Shown here: positions 1-9,258 of the stretch, one piece after another
Layout of the letters: each line of letters opens with the position of its first letter
Numbering within the stretch: the first letter of the stretch is position 1
Source of the DNA: JAXGQD01 sp040766665
Lineage (GTDB): Bacteria > Bacillota > Clostridia > Saccharofermentanales > Fastidiosipilaceae
DNA: 64,000 nt
Assembly: GCA_040766665.1 (NCBI GenBank)
Contig: JAXGQD010000007.1
Span: 1 to 64,000 of the forward strand
Direction of reading: 5' to 3'
Notes under the pieces: model-generated
The model's database searches: none
Told to the model about the DNA's origin: nothing
What the model saw: the letters and a program-made list of their open reading frames with translations, nothing else
Made by a program: the position numbers and the translations under genes

Positions 1-158
1 TCGTAGTCAAGCGGTAAGTCCACCCAACCCAGATAATCCGAGCCGGGGCCGGTCTTGTCCAATAAATTTCCCAAGGCGGGTTCTAATTGGGCCTGCATCT
101 GTGCCACTTCGTGCTCGTTAATAAAGCGAAGCGCATTTTTCTTTGAAAAAGTAAGCAT
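1..158 (-). CDS. pgi: Glucose-6-phosphate isomerase, N-terminal fragment (runs off window)
   Basis: The first 52 codons of a gene that continues past the left edge. The ATG at 158 follows a GGAGG ribosome site (about 166-170). The peptide begins MLTFSKKNALRFINEHE and contains KTGPGSDYLGWVDLP, which matches the N-terminus of Firmicute phosphoglucose isomerase (glucose-6-P to fructose-6-P, glycolysis, cytoplasm). It lies 59 bp downstream of ilvB on the same strand, so it may be the last gene of the leu-ilv transcript; I see no terminator in the gap. The identification rests on N-terminal similarity only, since the active-site regions are outside the window. Confidence 0.82.
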   Translation of the reverse strand, partial: MLTFSKKNALRFINEHEVAQMQAQLEPALGNLLDKTGPGSDYLGWVDLPLDY

Positions 159-217
159 ACAAGAGTCCTCCGAAAAATTATTGCCACTGGCTAGACTTAT
201 TCTACCACTTAAGATAC

Positions 218-1927
218 TTAGTCGGTCATTCCTGGCATGATAATTTCTTCGGCATCTTTTCCGGCCGGCACCATGGGATAGACATTTTCGTTTTGTCTAA
301 TGTTGATATGCAAAAGGCGCGGCTTTTTAGCTTGAATCGCTTCGGCAAAAGCCTCCTTTAACTGCTCGGGCGTATCCACTTTACTACCCTTCACACCATA
401 AGCTTCGGCAATCTTCACAAAGTCCGGATTGTTATTCAGCATGGAATGACTGTAGTGCTCCGAGAAAAAGAGTTCCTGCCACTGTCTAACCATGCCTAGT
501 GTCCCGTTGTCCATGACGAGAATGATAACAGGTAAATCCAAGGCTTCGAGCAAGCCCAGTTCCTGTAAGGTCATCTGGAAACCACCGTCACCCACGACGG
601 CAATGGTTAAGCGCTCGGGATAGGCTTTTGCCGCACCGATAGCGGCCGGGAAACCGAAGCCCATGGTACCCAGTCCGCCTGAAGTTAGGAATGAACGCGG
701 GGATTCCACATTGTAATGCTGACAGGCAAACATCTGATGCTGACCTACGTCGGTAACCACGATGGGATCCATGCCTTCTGTCATTTTGGAACAGGTGCGC
801 ATCACATACTGTGGCAATAAGGGCACTTGCTCTTTGGAAAGCTCATCTACCTTGGCATTGTAACGCTCGCTGAGATCTTGGATGTCCGCACGCCAGGCAT
901 CCCAATTGGGCTTAAAGTCTTTTTCAGCGGCCAAACTGCTATTGAGGACGCGGAAAAAGTCATAGGCGTCGTCTTCGATTTCGATAGTCGGGGTGACGTT
1001 TTTACCAATTTCAGCCGGATCGATGTCCACATGGATGATGGTGCGACCCTCTTTTTTAGAATAGCGCTCGGGATTGGCAATCAATCGGTCACTGAAACGA
1101 CAGCCGACAGCCAGGAGCAGGTCGCATTCCACAGTCGCGCGGTTCGCCTGTAAGGTACCGTGCATACCGGACATGCCCAGATTCCAAGGATGAGTATCCG
1201 CCAAGGCGCCTTTCGCCATCAGGGTCATCGCAGTCGGGATATTGACGGAATCAATAAACTTGGTCAACTCTTCGGGAGCACCCGGTGAAATCACGCAACC
1301 GCCGCCAATGACCAGCAAGGGCTTACGGGCTGCTTTTAAACAGCTGATGACTTTGTCGACTTGTACATCAGATTTCAAGGGTTTCGGACGCAGCGGAACA
1401 TACATTTTGGCAGGGTTGGGCCGTTCTTCGATGGTCGCAGCCATGATGTCCTTCGGTATATTTACCAATACGGGTCCGGGTCTGCCGCTGGTGGTAAGCT
1501 GCCAGGCTTCTTCCAAGATCGGCAAAAGCTGCTCCGGTTCCATGACCAGATAACTGTATTTCGTCACCGGGTCAGTAATACCCGTAATATCCGCCTCCTG
1601 GAAAGCGTCGCGGCCGATGTCTTTGCGTGCCACAGCGCCGGTAATGGCCAAGAGCGGCACGGAATCCAAATAGGCATCCGCAATACCCGTGACCAAGTTC
1701 GTCGCGCCGGGACCGGAGGTCGCAATCACTACACCGGGTTTACCGGTAACACGGGCATAGCCCTCGGCTGCGTGAACGGCACCTTGCTCATGACGGGTTA
1801 AAATATGCGGAAAATCCAAGCGGTAAATGGCTTCGTAGAGAACCAATACCGGGCCGCCCGGATAACCAAACGCGGTGTCCACATTTTTGGACTGTAAAAA
1901 TTTCACTATTGCTTCTGCACCGTTCAT
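218..1927 (-). CDS. ilvB: Acetolactate synthase, large (catalytic) subunit
   Basis: Thiamine-diphosphate enzyme joining two pyruvates to 2-acetolactate, or pyruvate and 2-oxobutyrate to acetohydroxybutyrate: the first step of valine/isoleucine synthesis. 569 residues, normal for the family. The cofactor-activating glutamate lies in TRHEQGAVHAAEGYARVTG near residue 48, and the ThDP/Mg motif begins GDGGFQMTLQELG near residue 450 and ends at a DN pair. The ATG at 1927 is preferred over a TTG six bases upstream because AAGGAG (1936-1941) is 8 nt from the ATG but only 2 nt from the TTG. Fifth gene of the leuCDB-ilvDB group. No regulatory small subunit (ilvN) is next to it, so one must be elsewhere or the enzyme acts alone. 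Confidence 0.95.
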   Translation of the reverse strand: MNGAEAIVKFLQSKNVDTAFGYPGGPVLVLYEAIYRLDFPHILTRHEQGAVHAAEGYARVTGKPGVVIATSGPGATNLVTGIADAYLDSVPLLAITGAVARKDIGRDAFQEADITGITDPVTKYSYLVMEPEQLLPILEEAWQLTTSGRPGPVLVNIPKDIMAATIEERPNPAKMYVPLRPKPLKSDVQVDKVISCLKAARKPLLVIGGGCVISPGAPEELTKFIDSVNIPTAMTLMAKGALADTHPWNLGMSGMHGTLQANRATVECDLLLAVGCRFSDRLIANPERYSKKEGRTIIHVDIDPAEIGKNVTPTIEIEDDAYDFFRVLNSSLAAEKDFKPNWDAWRADIQDLSERYNAKVDELSKEQVPLLPQYVMRTCSKMTEGMDPIVVTDVGQHQMFACQHYNVESPRSFLTSGGLGTMGFGFPAAIGAAKAYPERLTIAVVGDGGFQMTLQELGLLEALDLPVIILVMDNGTLGMVRQWQELFFSEHYSHSMLNNNPDFVKIAEAYGVKGSKVDTPEQLKEAFAEAIQAKKPRLLHINIRQNENVYPMVPAGKDAEEIIMPGMTD

Positions 1928-1965
1928 AAGCAATTCTCCTTAATACTTCCTCAGCCTATGGCTGC

Positions 1966-1994
1966 CGGTCAGCGGGCGCTCCTGCGCCGGACCG
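1966..1994 (-). other. GC-rich intergenic hairpin between ilvD and ilvB
   Basis: Inverted repeats CGGTC/GACCG (1966-1970, 1990-1994) enclose GGCGC-TCCT-GCGCC (975-988 of the same kilobase). The hairpin starts just after the ilvD stop and is not followed by a T-run on the minus strand. It therefore looks like an mRNA-stabilising or processing hairpin between operon genes, not an intrinsic terminator. Confidence 0.5.
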
Positions 1995-1997
1995 CTC

Positions 1998-3686
1998 TCA
2001 ACTGCTCAGCCGTGCGCCGCCTGAAGCTTTACCGACCTGCTGCGCATAACGTGACAGTACCCCACTCAATTGGCGTTGCGGTGCCGGAGCGTTTTCTCGT
2101 GCCGCCAAAACCGCTTCATCAACCAAAAGTTCAATCTTCCTATTTGGGATATCGATGGAAATCTGATCTCCATCCATTACTTTAGCGATAAGTCCCCCCT
2201 CAGCCGCTTCCGGACAGACATGTCCAATCGAAGCACCACGGGAAGCACCGGAAAAACGACCATCAGTCAGAAGAGCTACACTTTGGGCCAAGTCCATGCC
2301 GGCTAAGGCCGAGGTCGGACTGAGCATTTCAGGCATACCGGGACCGCCCTTAGGTCCTTCGAAACGAATGACGACAACGTCACCGGCTTTAATTTCACCG
2401 GCAAAAATCGCCTCAATCGCTGCATCCTCTCCGTCAAACACGCGTGCCGGACCTTGATGGACCAACATTTCCGCATCGACGGCACCCTTTTTAACGACAG
2501 CGCCTTCCGTTGCCAAATTGCCTTTTAAGACCGCCAAACCACCATCCTCGGATATGGCTTCGGCTAGACTATGGATGACGCGTTTCGGGCGTTGCGGCAT
2601 TTTAGCGATGCGCTCTTGGATGCTGCCGTCAACCGAGGGATTGGCCTCATGGATAATGCCCTTTTTACTCAATTCAGCCATCACGGCAGTGATGCCGCCC
2701 TCCGCTTCCAAGTCGATGATGTAATCATCGCCGGCAGGATTCAGTTTGCAGAGTTGAGGTGTGGTGCTGCTGATTCTTTCGATGTCATCCAAGCTCAATT
2801 CGCAGTCAGCTTCAGCGGCGATTGCCAGGATGTGTAAGACCGAGTTCGTCGACCCGCCCAGAGCCATGTCGACGCGTAACGCATTTTCGATGCCTTCTTT
2901 TGTCATAATTTGTTTGGCCGTTTTGCCCTCATCCACCAGCTGCATGATCTGCATACCGGCACGCTTGGCCAGACGTTTGCGTTCTGCCAAGACGGCCGCA
3001 ATTGTGCCATTGCCCGGCAAACCTAAACCCATGGCTTCTGTCAGGCAGTTCATAGTATTGGCCGTGTACATACCGGAACAGGAACCGCAACTGGGGCAAC
3101 ATGATTTTTCATATTCCTTGAGTTCTTCGTCAGTCATTTTTTCGGCGGCATGGGCGCCGACGGCTTCAAAAATATTGCTGAGGCCAATGCGATGACCGCT
3201 TGGATTGACGCCAGGCAGCATGGGGCCGCCTGAGACGAAAATGCTGGGAATATCTACCCGTGCAGCAGCCATCAGCATTCCCGGTACAACCTTATCGCAG
3301 GAAGGCAGGAAAACCGCGCCGTCAAAGGCGTGAGCGCGCAACATGATTTCGCAGGAATCGGCAATGTAGTCACGGCTGATCAGGGAATACTTCATGCCGA
3401 TATGGTTCATGGCGATACCGTCGCATACCGCAATGGCCGGAAACTCGAAGGGCACACCGCCGGCCATGCGGATACCCGCTTTGACCTGTTCGGCCAGTTC
3501 ACGCAGATGCACGTGTCCCGGCACAATCTCATTAAAGGAATTGATTACCGCGATAAAGGGCTTGCCGAATTCTTCTTCGCTGAGGCCCAGCGCATATAAT
3601 AAAGAACGATGCGGGGCACGGCCGGCACCTACTTTGACCCGGGCACTGCGTTGATTCTGCTGTTCTTCATAAAAGGAACCTGACAT
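1998..3686 (-). CDS. ilvD: Dihydroxy-acid dehydratase
   Basis: Iron-sulfur dehydratase converting 2,3-dihydroxy-3-methylbutanoate (and the isoleucine homologue) to the 2-oxo acid, the third common step of branched-chain amino acid synthesis. 562 residues, full length. The ATG at 3686 has an AAGGAGG site 5-6 nt upstream; in-frame codons further upstream lack one. Cluster cysteines are visible in LPSCDKVVPG and in CCPSCGSCSGMYTANTMNC, as is family standard. It sits between leuB (100 bp upstream) and ilvB (70 bp downstream) on one strand, fitting a single branched-chain operon. The partner reductoisomerase ilvC is not in the window. Confidence 0.96.
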   Translation of the reverse strand: MSGSFYEEQQNQRSARVKVGAGRAPHRSLLYALGLSEEEFGKPFIAVINSFNEIVPGHVHLRELAEQVKAGIRMAGGVPFEFPAIAVCDGIAMNHIGMKYSLISRDYIADSCEIMLRAHAFDGAVFLPSCDKVVPGMLMAAARVDIPSIFVSGGPMLPGVNPSGHRIGLSNIFEAVGAHAAEKMTDEELKEYEKSCCPSCGSCSGMYTANTMNCLTEAMGLGLPGNGTIAAVLAERKRLAKRAGMQIMQLVDEGKTAKQIMTKEGIENALRVDMALGGSTNSVLHILAIAAEADCELSLDDIERISSTTPQLCKLNPAGDDYIIDLEAEGGITAVMAELSKKGIIHEANPSVDGSIQERIAKMPQRPKRVIHSLAEAISEDGGLAVLKGNLATEGAVVKKGAVDAEMLVHQGPARVFDGEDAAIEAIFAGEIKAGDVVVIRFEGPKGGPGMPEMLSPTSALAGMDLAQSVALLTDGRFSGASRGASIGHVCPEAAEGGLIAKVMDGDQISIDIPNRKIELLVDEAVLAARENAPAPQRQLSGVLSRYAQQVGKASGGARLSS

Positions 3687-3786
3687 ATCGTCCTCCTTGA
3701 TGTATTTAAGTTTTCGAAATTTCGTCATCTCACTATGTTTTGCAAAAAACTGTAATTAACTGGCTATTCTATCATTTATCGCTGAT

Positions 3787-4878
3787 TTAGCGAATGTTTT
3801 CTATCACCTTTGCACCCATGGCGCTGCAGGTAAGCACTTTGTCCTCTGCAACTGCCCCAGCCGCACGCAAATCCGCACAGCGGTAACCCTCGTTCAGGAC
3901 CTGCTCAACGGCTGTTTCGATCGCGTGGGCCGCTTCCTCTTCATGCAGGGCAAAACGACACAACATGGCAGCGGAAAGGATACTGGCCAAGGGGTTGGCG
4001 ATGTTCATTCCGGCCAGATCGGGTGCGGAACCGTGAATCGGTTCGTACATGGAGCAACTGCCTTCCAGACCCAATGAGGCGGAGGGCAAGAGGCCGATTG
4101 AACCGCTGATTTCAGCAGCTTCATCGGAGAGGATGTCCCCAAACATGTTCGAGGTGACGATGACATCAAAGCTGCTCGGACGGCGAATCAGCTGCATGCT
4201 GGCATTGTCGACATAGAGGTGTGAAAGCTCAACTTCCGGGTAGTCCTTGGCCATTTCTATGACGATTTCGCGCCAAAGTCTGGAGCTTTCCAAGACATTG
4301 GCCTTATCCACCGAGCAGAGTTTTTTGCGGCGTTTTTGAGCGCTTTCAAAGGCGATTTTGGCAATGCGTCTGATCTCGCTTGCGGAATACTTTTCCGTAT
4401 CATAAGCACTCTCTTCACCCTCGCTTGTGGAACGCCCGCGTTCGCCAAAATAGATGCCGCCGGTCAGTTCCCTGACAAAAAGAATGTCCACCCCGTCTTC
4501 TATAAGGGCGGTCTTAAGCGGTGAAGCCTCTTTGAGTGCCGGATAGAGCTTTGCCGGACGTAAGTTGGCAAAAAGTCCCAGTTCTGAGCGTATGCTCAGC
4601 AAAGCCGTTTCCGTGCGTTCAGCACCCGGCAAGTGGTCCCAGCGCGGTCCGCCGACAGCACCCAAAAGCACGGCGTCTGCAGCTTTGGCAGCAGTCAGCG
4701 TGGATTCGGGAAGCATTTTGCCACAGTGATCGTAAGCAGCACCACCGATTAATGCATCGCTAAAATCCAACGCAAACTGCTTTTTTTCCGCCACTGCACG
4801 TAAAACCGCCACGGCTTGCTCCGTCACCTCAGGACCGATACCGTCTCCGGCCAAAACACAGATTTTGTAGCTTTTCAT
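3787..4878 (-). CDS. leuB: 3-isopropylmalate dehydrogenase
   Basis: NAD-dependent oxidative decarboxylation of 3-isopropylmalate to 2-oxoisocaproate precursor, leucine synthesis. 363 residues from ATG 4878. N-terminus KICVLAGDGIGPEV is typical; the substrate-binding arginines lie in ELGLFANLRPAKLYP, the YFGERGRS-type loop is present, and the C-terminal half carries FGDILSDEAAEISGSIGLLPSASLG as the NAD site region. The AGGAG sequence abuts the start codon almost directly, an unusually short spacing, so initiation may rely on coupling to leuD, whose stop is only 19 bp upstream. Confidence 0.95.
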   Translation of the reverse strand: MKSYKICVLAGDGIGPEVTEQAVAVLRAVAEKKQFALDFSDALIGGAAYDHCGKMLPESTLTAAKAADAVLLGAVGGPRWDHLPGAERTETALLSIRSELGLFANLRPAKLYPALKEASPLKTALIEDGVDILFVRELTGGIYFGERGRSTSEGEESAYDTEKYSASEIRRIAKIAFESAQKRRKKLCSVDKANVLESSRLWREIVIEMAKDYPEVELSHLYVDNASMQLIRRPSSFDVIVTSNMFGDILSDEAAEISGSIGLLPSASLGLEGSCSMYEPIHGSAPDLAGMNIANPLASILSAAMLCRFALHEEEAAHAIETAVEQVLNEGYRCADLRAAGAVAEDKVLTCSAMGAKVIENIR

Positions 4879-4897
4879 CTCCTCATCACGCTTTCTA

Positions 4898-5389
4898 TCA
4901 GGCTTCTTTCTGAGCAATATAATTAACTAAACCGTCTGCAGCGATAATTTTTTGAATAAATTCGGGAAAGGCCTCCGCCTGATACTGTTTAGCCTGGCTG
5001 CGGTTGTAGATGATGCCTTGGTCGAAATCGACTTCCACTTCATCGCCCTCGGCAATTTCAGCTGCCGCTTCTTTAGAGCTCATGATCGCCAAGCCCATGT
5101 TAATGGCGTTGCGATAAAAGATACGGGCAAAACTCGCCGCTATCACACACTTCACGCCACTGGCTTTAATGGCTACCGGAGCATGTTCGCGCGAAGAGCC
5201 GCAGCCGAAATTCTCACCGGCTACTATGAAGTCGCCTTCCTTCACGCGCTCAACAAAGCTTTTATCGATATCTTCCATACAGTGTTTAGCCAATTCCGCC
5301 GGTTCCGAGGTGTTCAGATAACGAGCCGGGATGATGACGTCTGTATCTACATTATTGCCGTACTTGAAAACCTTGCCTGTTTTTTCCAT
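4898..5389 (-). CDS. leuD: 3-isopropylmalate dehydratase, small subunit
   Basis: Small (swivel) subunit of isopropylmalate isomerase, which pairs with LeuC to interconvert 2- and 3-isopropylmalate. 163 residues from the ATG at 5389, chosen over the ATG at 5401 because GGAG lies 6 nt before it. Shows the archaeal/clostridial-type short LeuD pattern: NNVDTDVIIPARYLNT near the start, then FGCGSSREHAPVAIK, the family hallmark of the substrate loop. It lies 56 bp after leuC and just before leuB. Confidence 0.95.
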   Translation of the reverse strand: MEKTGKVFKYGNNVDTDVIIPARYLNTSEPAELAKHCMEDIDKSFVERVKEGDFIVAGENFGCGSSREHAPVAIKASGVKCVIAASFARIFYRNAINMGLAIMSSKEAAAEIAEGDEVEVDFDQGIIYNRSQAKQYQAEAFPEFIQKIIAADGLVNYIAQKEA

Positions 5390-5445
5390 CTTCTTCTCCA
5401 TCTATATAAAGCGTTGACATAAACATTGACGCTTGCTCTCTACAA

Positions 5446-6720
5446 TTATTCCGGTGCGACAATTTTTCCGGCTATGGCTGAGGCTGCGGCAACGGCCACA
5501 CCACTCAAATAGACCTTTGCGCCCGGGGAACCCATGCGTCCCACAAAGTTGCGGTTGGTGGTGCTGATGCAGCTTTCACCTGAGGCTAATACACCCATAT
5601 GACCACCCAGGCAAGGACCACAGGTGGGTGGAGAAAAAACTGCACCGGCGTCAACAAAAATTTCAGTCAAGCCTTCCTGTAAACACTGCTTAAAGATTTT
5701 TTGCGAACCGGGGATGACAAACAAGCGTACACCCTCTGCCACCTTTTTGCCGCGCAGGATTTCTGCGGCAATACGCATGTCTTCGATTCGACCATTCGTA
5801 CAGGAACCGATGACCGCCTGGTCAATCGCGACATCACCAAAACTGCCCAAAGCACGGCCGTTTTCCGGTAAGCTGGGGAAAGCCACCATTAGCGGCAGCT
5901 CGTCCAAGTCAATTTCCATGCTCAGGCTGTATTCCGCATCTTCATCAGCAGTAAAGACCTGATAGTCCCCCGCGGCATAACGCTGCGGTGCTTTTTCCCT
6001 GATATAGTCCAGACAGACCTGATCCGCCGGGAAGATGCCATTTTTGGCTCCAGCCTCAATTGCCATGTTACAAATCGTCAGGCGGTCAGCCATTTTGATG
6101 CCTGCTACACCCGGACCAGTAAACTCCATTGACTGATATAAAGCACCGGAAACTCCGATCTTGGAAATAATGTAAAGAATAATATCTTTGCCACTCTTCG
6201 GTGCTTTTAGCTCACCCTTCAGCACAAAACGCAGCGCTTCTGGCACTCTGAACCAGGTCTCACCAGTCGCCATAGCACAGCCCAGATCCGTACTGCCCAC
6301 ACCCGTGGCAAAAGCCGCCAATGCACCGTCTGTACAGGTATGCGAATCCGCACCGATCATGGCATAGCCCGGCATGCACAGGCCGTTTTCCGGGACGATG
6401 ATATGCTCAATACCCATCCCTGCTTCACCCTGTTCGTAGTAATGCGTGATTTCCTGTTCTTTGGCAAATTCGCGCATCTTTTTGCAATGTTCGGCTGATT
6501 TAATGTCTTTATTCGGGGCAAAATGACTGGGCACCATCACGACGCGGTCCTTGTCAAATACCTCTTTTTTACCTGTCTTGCGAAATTCATCGATGGCAGG
6601 CGGCACCGTCACGTCGTTTCCCAGCACCAAATCAAGCTTGCAGGAAATCAATTGTCCGGCCTTGACTTCGTCCAGTCCGGCGTGAGCGGCGAGAATTTTT
6701 TGTGTCATGGTCATACCCAT
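5446..6720 (-). CDS. leuC: 3-isopropylmalate dehydratase, large subunit
   Basis: Aconitase-family [4Fe-4S] subunit of isopropylmalate isomerase. 424 residues, the short LeuC class that partners a separate LeuD. The three cluster cysteines are visible in VIGSCTNGRIEDM and SPPTCGPCLGGH; the substrate region GADSHTCTDGALAAFATGVG is intact. ATG 6720 is chosen over the ATG at 6735 because a GGAGG overlapping that upstream codon is spaced 8 nt from 6720. First gene of the leuCDB-ilvDB group; leuA is not in the window. Confidence 0.96.
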   Translation of the reverse strand: MGMTMTQKILAAHAGLDEVKAGQLISCKLDLVLGNDVTVPPAIDEFRKTGKKEVFDKDRVVMVPSHFAPNKDIKSAEHCKKMREFAKEQEITHYYEQGEAGMGIEHIIVPENGLCMPGYAMIGADSHTCTDGALAAFATGVGSTDLGCAMATGETWFRVPEALRFVLKGELKAPKSGKDIILYIISKIGVSGALYQSMEFTGPGVAGIKMADRLTICNMAIEAGAKNGIFPADQVCLDYIREKAPQRYAAGDYQVFTADEDAEYSLSMEIDLDELPLMVAFPSLPENGRALGSFGDVAIDQAVIGSCTNGRIEDMRIAAEILRGKKVAEGVRLFVIPGSQKIFKQCLQEGLTEIFVDAGAVFSPPTCGPCLGGHMGVLASGESCISTTNRNFVGRMGSPGAKVYLSGVAVAAASAIAGKIVAPE

Positions 6721-6754
6721 TCGTATGTCCTCCATTTGCTATTACGTGCTACTA

Positions 6755-6783
6755 AGCATAGTTTGAGCCTTCTTTTCTGCCAA
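6755..6783 (-). promoter_or_regulatory. Promoter of the leu-ilv operon
   Basis: On the minus strand TTGGCA (6778-6783) and TATGCT (6755-6760) are separated by exactly 17 bp, a good vegetative-sigma match. Transcription would start near 6748, leaving a leader of only about 28 nt before leuC. That is too short for a T-box or leader-peptide attenuator, so control is likely by a repressor at the promoter or absent. Confidence 0.6.
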
Positions 6784-7267
6784 GGATAAAGGGGGGCTGA
6801 ATTCTTATCACTTTCTGCTTTTTGCGCTTATCTGTGAGGCGTTTTGGCTGTGTTGTCGAGTTTAAAAAGGCTGGATTATATATCGTCGCGTTGCTTGGAC
6901 GGCTGCGACTCCGCTTTCTATCTCACTATCACTATCACATAGTCATTTTTGTGTCACTTTTTTCGGGAATGTGGCTGAGAACCCCTCTAGAGGGGCTTTT
7001 GCAGTGTCAAAAGGCTGCTTTCGTGGCAATTTATCCAGGGATGTGGTGTCCGTTACCACATCGTCGTAATTTCTGTCACGAAAACCCTCATTTGACTTGA
7101 GCGAAGACCTAAAATCTACTTGAATTTCCACATCGCCGCAATTTTTGTCGGATTTTTAGCGGTGCCTCTGAGTCCACGGAAACCACGACGCCGCTCCCCG
7201 CTTGCCAAGCGCCGTCTCCTGGGGCAAAATCAATTGCGTCGAGCATGATGTGAAAGGAAAGAGCGGA
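6784..7267. repeat. Dispersed intergenic repeat region, copy 1 (no gene)
   Basis: No convincing gene. It holds pieces shared with 21790-22081, 23452-23660 and 52950-53050: module A (GGCTGCGACTCCGCTTT, around 6884-6917), module B (AAAGGCTG...CAGGGATGTGG, two copies about 6960-7045), and module C (TTTGACTTGAGCGAAGACC to about 7170). A perfect palindrome CCCCTCTAGAGGGG lies at 6982-6995 followed by CTTTT. Short open frames here are by-products of the repeats. Confidence 0.65.
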
Positions 7268-9206
7268 TTGAGCATACTCACAGTCAATAATCTGAAGAAA
7301 CTCTACTTCAGCCACGAAGTGCTGGAGGATGTTTCATTCACGCTGGACCGCAACGATAAAATGGCGATTGTGGGCGCGAACGGTGCCGGCAAAACCACTT
7401 TGATGCGCATCTTGACAGGCAAAGAAAGCGGACGGAGGATCGTTTCATTTTGCCACGAATCTGGTCTATGCCTCGCTATCGCAACAGATGGAGGAGCTCG
7501 ATGACCTCTCCCAAAACAGTTTGGATGACCGCAAAGACGAGGACCTGAACAAGGATTTACAGCAACTGGCGAAAAAAATCGCCGAACTCGCTGCGCTAAG
7601 CGAGACGGATAAAAGTGCGCACAGCGCCTACCTTCAGGCTCTTGAAGACTACGACCGCATTAACTCTGCGCTGCAACGCCACGATGCCGCGGCCAGAAAA
7701 GCCGAAATGTCTGCCATTTTAGCAGGACTCGGTTTGGCCGGCGATATTTTGGAACGGCCCTTGGCGACGCTTTCCGGCGGCGAACGTATGCGTGTGGCAC
7801 TGGCTAAAATTTTACAGAGCGAGCCGGACTTGTTGCTCCTTGATGAGCCGACCAATCACCTCGATATCCGTGCCATCGAATGGCTGGAAGACTTCCTGCA
7901 ACGCTTCTCCGGTGCCTGTCTTTTCATCTCCCATGACCGCAGCTTTATCGATCATTGCGCCCGCAGTGTCGGCGAACTGCAGCATGGCCGCCTGAATGTG
8001 TACAAGGGCAATTACAGTGCTTTTATGGAGCAACGAAATATTGCTCAGGAATTTGCTATCAAGGAAGCCGAGCGTTTAAAAAAAGAAGTGGCTTACGAGG
8101 AAGCGATCGCCCAAACCATGCTCTCACATCGAAAAATGTCCTCTTTCCATGCGCGCGAAAAGAAAGTGGTGAAACTCTCCGATGCGCTGCAGCTTGCCCA
8201 AAACAAAATTCGCCGCGACCGCAGTTCCATGCATTTTAAGTACATCGCAGACAGCTTCGTCGGTGACCCCAATCGCGTCATCATCAAGACAGAGGGACTT
8301 AGCAAACAATTCCCGGACAAAACGCTGTTCAGTGACTTGAATTTTGAACTCAAAGCACGGCAAAAGATGGTCTGTGTCGGTCCCAACGGTTGTGGAAAAT
8401 CCACATTAATGAAAATTCTTAACGGTAAAGATGAGCATTTTTCCGGTGCTATCTGGCTCTCGCCCAATATCAGCCTGGCTTATATGGACCAATATACGAA
8501 ATTTGACGATGAGAACCTCACACTCATCGATGAGGTCATGCAAACCGTTGAACTCACGGTCGCCGAAGCAAGGAATTTATTAGCGGCTTACGGCTTTAGG
8601 GGCAATGATGTTTTCAAAAGCATCCGTGTCTTATCCGGAGGTGAGCGCTCACGCCTCTACCTCTGTTGTCTTTTGCTGGAAAAGCCTGAACTGCTGTTCT
8701 TAGATGAGCCGACCAACCATTTGGACATTGATTCGAAAGACATTTTGGAAAAGGCCTTGGCTGATTTTCCCGGCGCCATTTTTGGCATTTCACATGATCG
8801 CTACTTTATCGATCGAATTGCGGATCGCATCCTCGGTTTCAGTGCCGGACAGGCAAAAAACTATTTCAGTTACAACGAGTATCGCAAAGATGCACGTAAA
8901 ATGGAAGACGAAAGCAAGGCGATGGCTGAGGCCACGCAGCGCAGCGAAGCCGCAGGCAGCGAGCGGGGCATGAACAAAGCGCAGTTGCGTAAAGAAAAGG
9001 CCAGGCTAATGCAGCAAATGGCTGAATGTGAGAAAAACATCGCCGAGCTGGAAGATGAGAAAACTGAACTGGAAAAAAGCTTTACTCATCCGACAGAGGC
9101 AGAGCAGGCTTATCGCCGCTATGCCGAATTGCAAAACGAAATTGAACATCAATCGGATTTGTACCTGGACTTTGGCGCGGCGCTCGAAGCGCTGAGTGCA
9201 CAGTAG
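7268..9206 (+). pseudogene. ABC-F family ATPase, interrupted by one frameshift
   Basis: Soluble twin-ATPase ABC-F protein (ribosome-acting translation factor / antibiotic-resistance family, no membrane segments). The TTG at 7268, with GGAAAG upstream, gives SILTVNNLKKLYFSHEVLEDVSF. Domain 1: Walker A GANGAGKT, signature LSGGERMRVALAKIL, Walker B LLLLDEPTNHLDI. A charged linker follows, then domain 2 with GPNGCGKST, LSGGERSRLYL, LLFLDEPTNHLDI, and a C-terminal coiled coil (about the last 90 residues). The frame breaks at about 7430: one extra G in AGCGGACGG separates ...LTGKES from DGGSFHFATNLVYASL. Removing one base makes 1938 nt, 645 residues, a normal length. Either a recent pseudogene or a sequencing error. 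Which ABC-F subclass is unclear. Confidence 0.85.
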
Positions 9207-9258
9207 CTTTGGCGAGCGCGGGGCTTTTGCCACTAAACATATCTTTCAAGTGACTGAT

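Noticed and set aside
6721..6950. T-box or leader-peptide attenuator for the leucine operon
   Set aside because: No AGGGTGG.ACCGCG-type motif and the promoter at 6755-6783 leaves only about 28 nt of leader.
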